Assembly: GCA_964352675.1 (NCBI GenBank)
Contig: CAYGSN010000047.1
Span: forward strand, 1-8,679
Reading direction: 5' to 3'
DNA length: 8,679 nt
Source: CAYGSN01 sp964352675
Lineage (GTDB): Bacteria > Pseudomonadota > Alphaproteobacteria > Micavibrionales > Micavibrionaceae
Positions 6,522-8,679 of this stretch are shown here, one piece after another. Positions within the stretch are counted from its first letter, which is position 1, and each line of letters starts with the position of its first letter. Position numbers and translations under genes: made by a program. The notes under the pieces are model-generated. The model was not told the origin of the DNA and did no database searches. It worked only from the letters and a program-made list of their open reading frames with translations.

Positions 6522-7742
6522 ATGAGTATTCTCGCCAAACGTTTATCCAATATCAAACCGTCCGCGACCTTTGCAGTGATCAAGAAAGCCAAGGAGCTGA
6601 AGGAAAAGGGCGTCGACGTTATTGCGTTGGGCACGGGCGAGCCGGATTTCGATACGCCGGATTTCATCAAGGATGCGGCGAAGGTGGCGATGGATGCCGG
6701 GCAGACGAAATATACGCCGGTGGAGGGCACGTTCGAGCTGAAAGATGCCATTATTGCCAAATTCAAACGCGATAATGGCCTGGATTATGCGCGCGATCAG
6801 GTGATCGTGGGCACGGGCGGGAAGCAGGTTCTGTATAACGCCATCATGGCCACTGTTAATCCTGGTGATGAAGTCATTATTCCTGCGCCGTATTGGGTGT
6901 CTTATCCGGATATGGTGCTGCTGGCCGAAGGGACGCCTGTGTTTGTGGAATGCCCGAAAGAGAACGCGTTTAAGCTGCGTCCTGAGGATCTGGAAGCGGC
7001 GATTACGCCCAAAACCAAATGGTTGATTTTGAATTCTCCGTCCAATCCCAGCGGGGCAGCGTATACGCGGGAAGAGCTCAAGGCGCTGACAGATGTTCTG
7101 TTGCGTCATCCGCATGTTTATCTGATCAGCGACGATATGTATGAGCATATCGTCTATGACGGGTTTGAATTCACCACGGCGGCGCAGATTGAACCGAAGC
7201 TGTATGAGCGCACGCTCACGGTGAACGGTGTGTCCAAGGCGTATTCCATGACCGGATGGCGGATTGGCTATGCCGGAGGACCGGCGCAGCTTATCAAAGC
7301 CATGGGCAATGTTCAGGGGCAGAGCACCTCCAACCCCTGCTCAATTTCTCAGGCGGCGGCCGTTGCGGCCCTAAACGGCGATCAGTCTTTTCTGCAGGAT
7401 TGGATTGCCGTGTTTAAGGAGCGCCGGGATATCGTGGTGAAGATGCTCAATGAATGCGATGGAATTGAATGTTTAACACCGGAGGGCGCGTTCTATGTGT
7501 ATCCCTCCTGCGCCGGGGCGATTGGCAAGACCACGCCGGATGGTAAGGTGATCGAGACGGATGAGGATTTTGTCACGTACCTGCTGGAGAGCGAGGGGCT
7601 GGCCGCCGTGCATGGCGCGGCATTCGGGCTTTCACCTTGTTTCCGGATTTCCTATGCGACGGATCTGGAGATTCTGAAAGAAGCCTGCAGCCGTATAAAG
7701 CGCGCCTGCGCGGCCCTGAACGGTGAGGCCAAAGCGGCCTGA
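6522..7742 (+). CDS. aspC: Aspartate aminotransferase, class I (possibly also prephenate aminotransferase)
   Basis: This 406-residue PLP enzyme swaps the amino group between aspartate and 2-oxoglutarate. Alphaproteobacterial members of this subgroup (class I beta) can also transaminate prephenate to arogenate, so a role in Phe/Tyr synthesis is possible. The visible active site is complete: GTGEPDFDTP (37-46), the phosphate-contact loop TGGKQ, NSPSNPSG with Asn175, SDDMYE with Asp204 (pyridine nitrogen) and Tyr207, Schiff-base Lys239 in VSKAYSMTGWR, and substrate-carboxylate Arg375 in CFRISYA. GAGGA (6510-6514) lies 7 bases before the ATG. The gene follows amgK by 28 bases on the same strand. 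aatA is an alternative symbol used for this subgroup. I see no frameshift or odd residue. It converges on the next gene with only 13 bases between the stops. Confidence 0.93.
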   Translation: MSILAKRLSNIKPSATFAVIKKAKELKEKGVDVIALGTGEPDFDTPDFIKDAAKVAMDAGQTKYTPVEGTFELKDAIIAKFKRDNGLDYARDQVIVGTGGKQVLYNAIMATVNPGDEVIIPAPYWVSYPDMVLLAEGTPVFVECPKENAFKLRPEDLEAAITPKTKWLILNSPSNPSGAAYTREELKALTDVLLRHPHVYLISDDMYEHIVYDGFEFTTAAQIEPKLYERTLTVNGVSKAYSMTGWRIGYAGGPAQLIKAMGNVQGQSTSNPCSISQAAAVAALNGDQSFLQDWIAVFKERRDIVVKMLNECDGIECLTPEGAFYVYPSCAGAIGKTTPDGKVIETDEDFVTYLLESEGLAAVHGAAFGLSPCFRISYATDLEILKEACSRIKRACAALNGEAKAA

Positions 7743-7755
7743 ACACTCTAAAATT

Positions 7756-8145
7756 CTAAAGCCCGTGAAAGCGGAGGGAAAAGAGTTGGTGTCCCGGGTG
7801 CTCCGGGTCGCCCTCAAGAGCATCTTTTAATTCAGTGATTTTGCTTTTCGTCAGCATTTCAATTGCGATTTGTTTGGCCATCTGTCTTTTCAGGTCCTGT
7901 GCGGCATCTTCCGCTTTTTTCAGGTCGGAGGCGCAATGCATTTTCCCCCGGATTTCCCAACGGTACTGGTTCCATAGAGGGTGCGCGCGCCGGATTTCCC
8001 ACTTCACGCTGCCATAAGTCATGTGGATCGTTGTTTGATTGACAATGTCCACCGCAAGATGTGATTCAACGTCACCCATCAAATCGTCAAATTCGGAGCG
8101 GGGGATGCGTATACTCACATCTGCTGAAATGAAGTCATCTCTCAT
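7756..8145 (-). CDS. Hypothetical protein, 129 residues
   Basis: I do not recognise this protein. From the ATG at 8145 it has 129 residues. The N-terminal part (ISADVSIRIPRSEFDDLMGD, then QTTIHMTYGSVKWEIRRAH) looks like alternating strands rich in charged and aromatic residues. A long amphipathic helix follows (about 72-106, DLKKAEDAAQDLKRQMAKQI). It has no signal peptide, membrane segment or obvious catalytic motif. A TTG at 8163 would add six residues, but neither start has a Shine-Dalgarno. The ATG is preferred because a promoter-like pair upstream would start the transcript right at it. It follows the patatin gene by 44 bases on the same strand, so the two may work together, and it converges on aspC. 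The composition is more AT-rich than in the core genes. Frame integrity and context support it as a gene; the function is unknown. Confidence 0.65.
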   Translation of the reverse strand: MRDDFISADVSIRIPRSEFDDLMGDVESHLAVDIVNQTTIHMTYGSVKWEIRRAHPLWNQYRWEIRGKMHCASDLKKAEDAAQDLKRQMAKQIAIEMLTKSKITELKDALEGDPEHPGHQLFSLRFHGL

Positions 8146-8152
8146 GGCCGGT

Positions 8153-8181
8153 AAACTACACAAAAAATAAAGTTATGTCAA
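8153..8181 (-). promoter_or_regulatory. Candidate promoter for the 129-residue protein gene
   Basis: On the minus strand a perfect TTGACA (8181-8176) lies 17 bases before TAGTTT (8158-8153), a weak -10 with 3 of 6 matches. The start of transcription would fall at about 8146, next to the ATG at 8145, giving a leaderless message. The surrounding 44 bases between the two minus-strand genes are strongly AT-rich and show no terminator hairpin. Confidence 0.35.
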
Positions 8182-8189
8182 ATTTAATT

Positions 8190-8679
8190 CTAGCTGAATA
8201 ATTTCTGCCAAAACCCTGTCTTTTGTTTGCTTTCGTGGTTTTTCACCAAAAGGTGGCACAGGCGGTCAAATTGGGGTTTATTATCCTCCAGCGTGGCTTC
8301 AAAGAAATGGCGTAGTTTTTTGAGGTTTTCCGGGCTGGCATCGTCAATTTGCGTGCTGGGTGTCGTCATATCGTTTTTTGCTGCAATCAGGGATTTATTG
8401 AAGACGAAGACATTTTCTCCCAGCTCTTGCCCGAAGCTTTCCACCAATGCGGTTTCCGATGCGTGGAAGAGAATGTTGATCAGCGGAAGGTCGTTTACCG
8501 GATCAACAACACCCAGTCCACCAAAACGGTCCCAGTCTTCTTTCCGGAAAGACCGCAGCGTATGGCCGGTGCCCAGAATAATCATGATAACATTAGCGTT
8601 ATCCGCTAAATGCTGCCGGATGGCGCCGTGATAGCTGATGCAGGGATTGTCGAAAATGCTGCCGTCAATACCGGAATAA
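8190..8679 (-). CDS. Patatin-like phospholipase, C-terminal part (gene runs off the window)
   Basis: The frame ending at TAG (8192-8190) stays open through the right edge, giving 162 visible C-terminal residues; the ATG at 8585 is internal, not the start. The visible part begins YSGIDGSIFDNPCISYHGAI. The DGS (Asp codon 8666-8664) is the patatin DG(G/S) motif that supplies the catalytic aspartate of the Ser-Asp dyad. It is followed by the strand VIMIILGTG and by VDPVNDLPLINILFHAS. Near the end is QIDDASPENLKKL, which resembles the tail region of bacterial patatin-like acyl hydrolases. Such enzymes cut acyl chains from membrane lipids; some serve as toxins or defence effectors, others in lipid turnover. 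The nucleophile GXSXG and the glycine-rich oxyanion region lie outside the window, so activity cannot be judged. The end (FWQKLFS) is aromatic and basic and could touch membrane. Family assignment is good; role unknown. Confidence 0.8.
   Translation of the reverse strand, partial: YSGIDGSIFDNPCISYHGAIRQHLADNANVIMIILGTGHTLRSFRKEDWDRFGGLGVVDPVNDLPLINILFHASETALVESFGQELGENVFVFNKSLIAAKNDMTTPSTQIDDASPENLKKLRHFFEATLEDNKPQFDRLCHLLVKNHESKQKTGFWQKLFS

Noticed and set aside
6543..7148. 201-codon open frame on the minus strand
   Set aside because: It is antisense to aspC, which has a complete active site. The product is full of Arg, Ile and His and resembles no family.
7726..7740. AGGCC-AAAGC-GGCCT hairpin at the end of aspC
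   Set aside because: The stem is only 5 bases and no T-run follows, so it is not a convincing intrinsic terminator.
8227..8631. 134-codon plus-strand frame at the right end
   Set aside because: It is the complement of the patatin gene, which shows clear family motifs; the product of this frame does not.

Overview
This window looks like part of a bacterial chromosome, most likely from an alphaproteobacterium. That assignment is an inference from protein character: the class I aminotransferase of the alphaproteobacterial aspartate/prephenate type, an AmgK-like sugar kinase, and a BtaA-type betaine-lipid enzyme. I cannot fix the genus. Coding density is very high, there is no gene-free stretch above 60 bases, and I see no tRNA, rRNA, insertion sequence, CRISPR array or integrase.

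Left end (1-1559). The last 67 codons of an unidentified plus-strand gene run into the window and end at 204. They converge on btaA (minus strand, 1511 to 201), whose product should make the diacylglyceryl-homoserine precursor of betaine lipids. The two stop codons share the palindrome CTAG. A small hairpin and T-run over the junction may terminate the plus-strand gene. btaA and mfd are divergent and separated by only 48 bases, which contain a perfect AT palindrome able to serve as a -10 region in both directions.

Centre (1560-7742). Four plus-strand genes lie close together and probably form one transcription unit: mfd (transcription-repair coupling factor), a small basic protein of unknown function, an AmgK-like sugar kinase starting 2 bases after it, and a class I aspartate aminotransferase. 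They have no single pathway in common. Mfd is DNA repair, the kinase probably serves cell-wall sugar recycling, and the aminotransferase serves amino-acid metabolism.

Right end (7756-8679). Two minus-strand genes converge on the aminotransferase. One encodes a 129-residue protein of unknown function. The other is the 3' part of a patatin-like phospholipase gene that runs off the window edge; its visible part includes the Asp-Gly-Ser motif carrying the catalytic aspartate. This end is more AT-rich than the core genes and is the most accessory-looking part of the window. I do not find a convincing new multi-gene system. The patatin plus its unknown partner is the best candidate for a wider look, and it needs the sequence to the right of this window.
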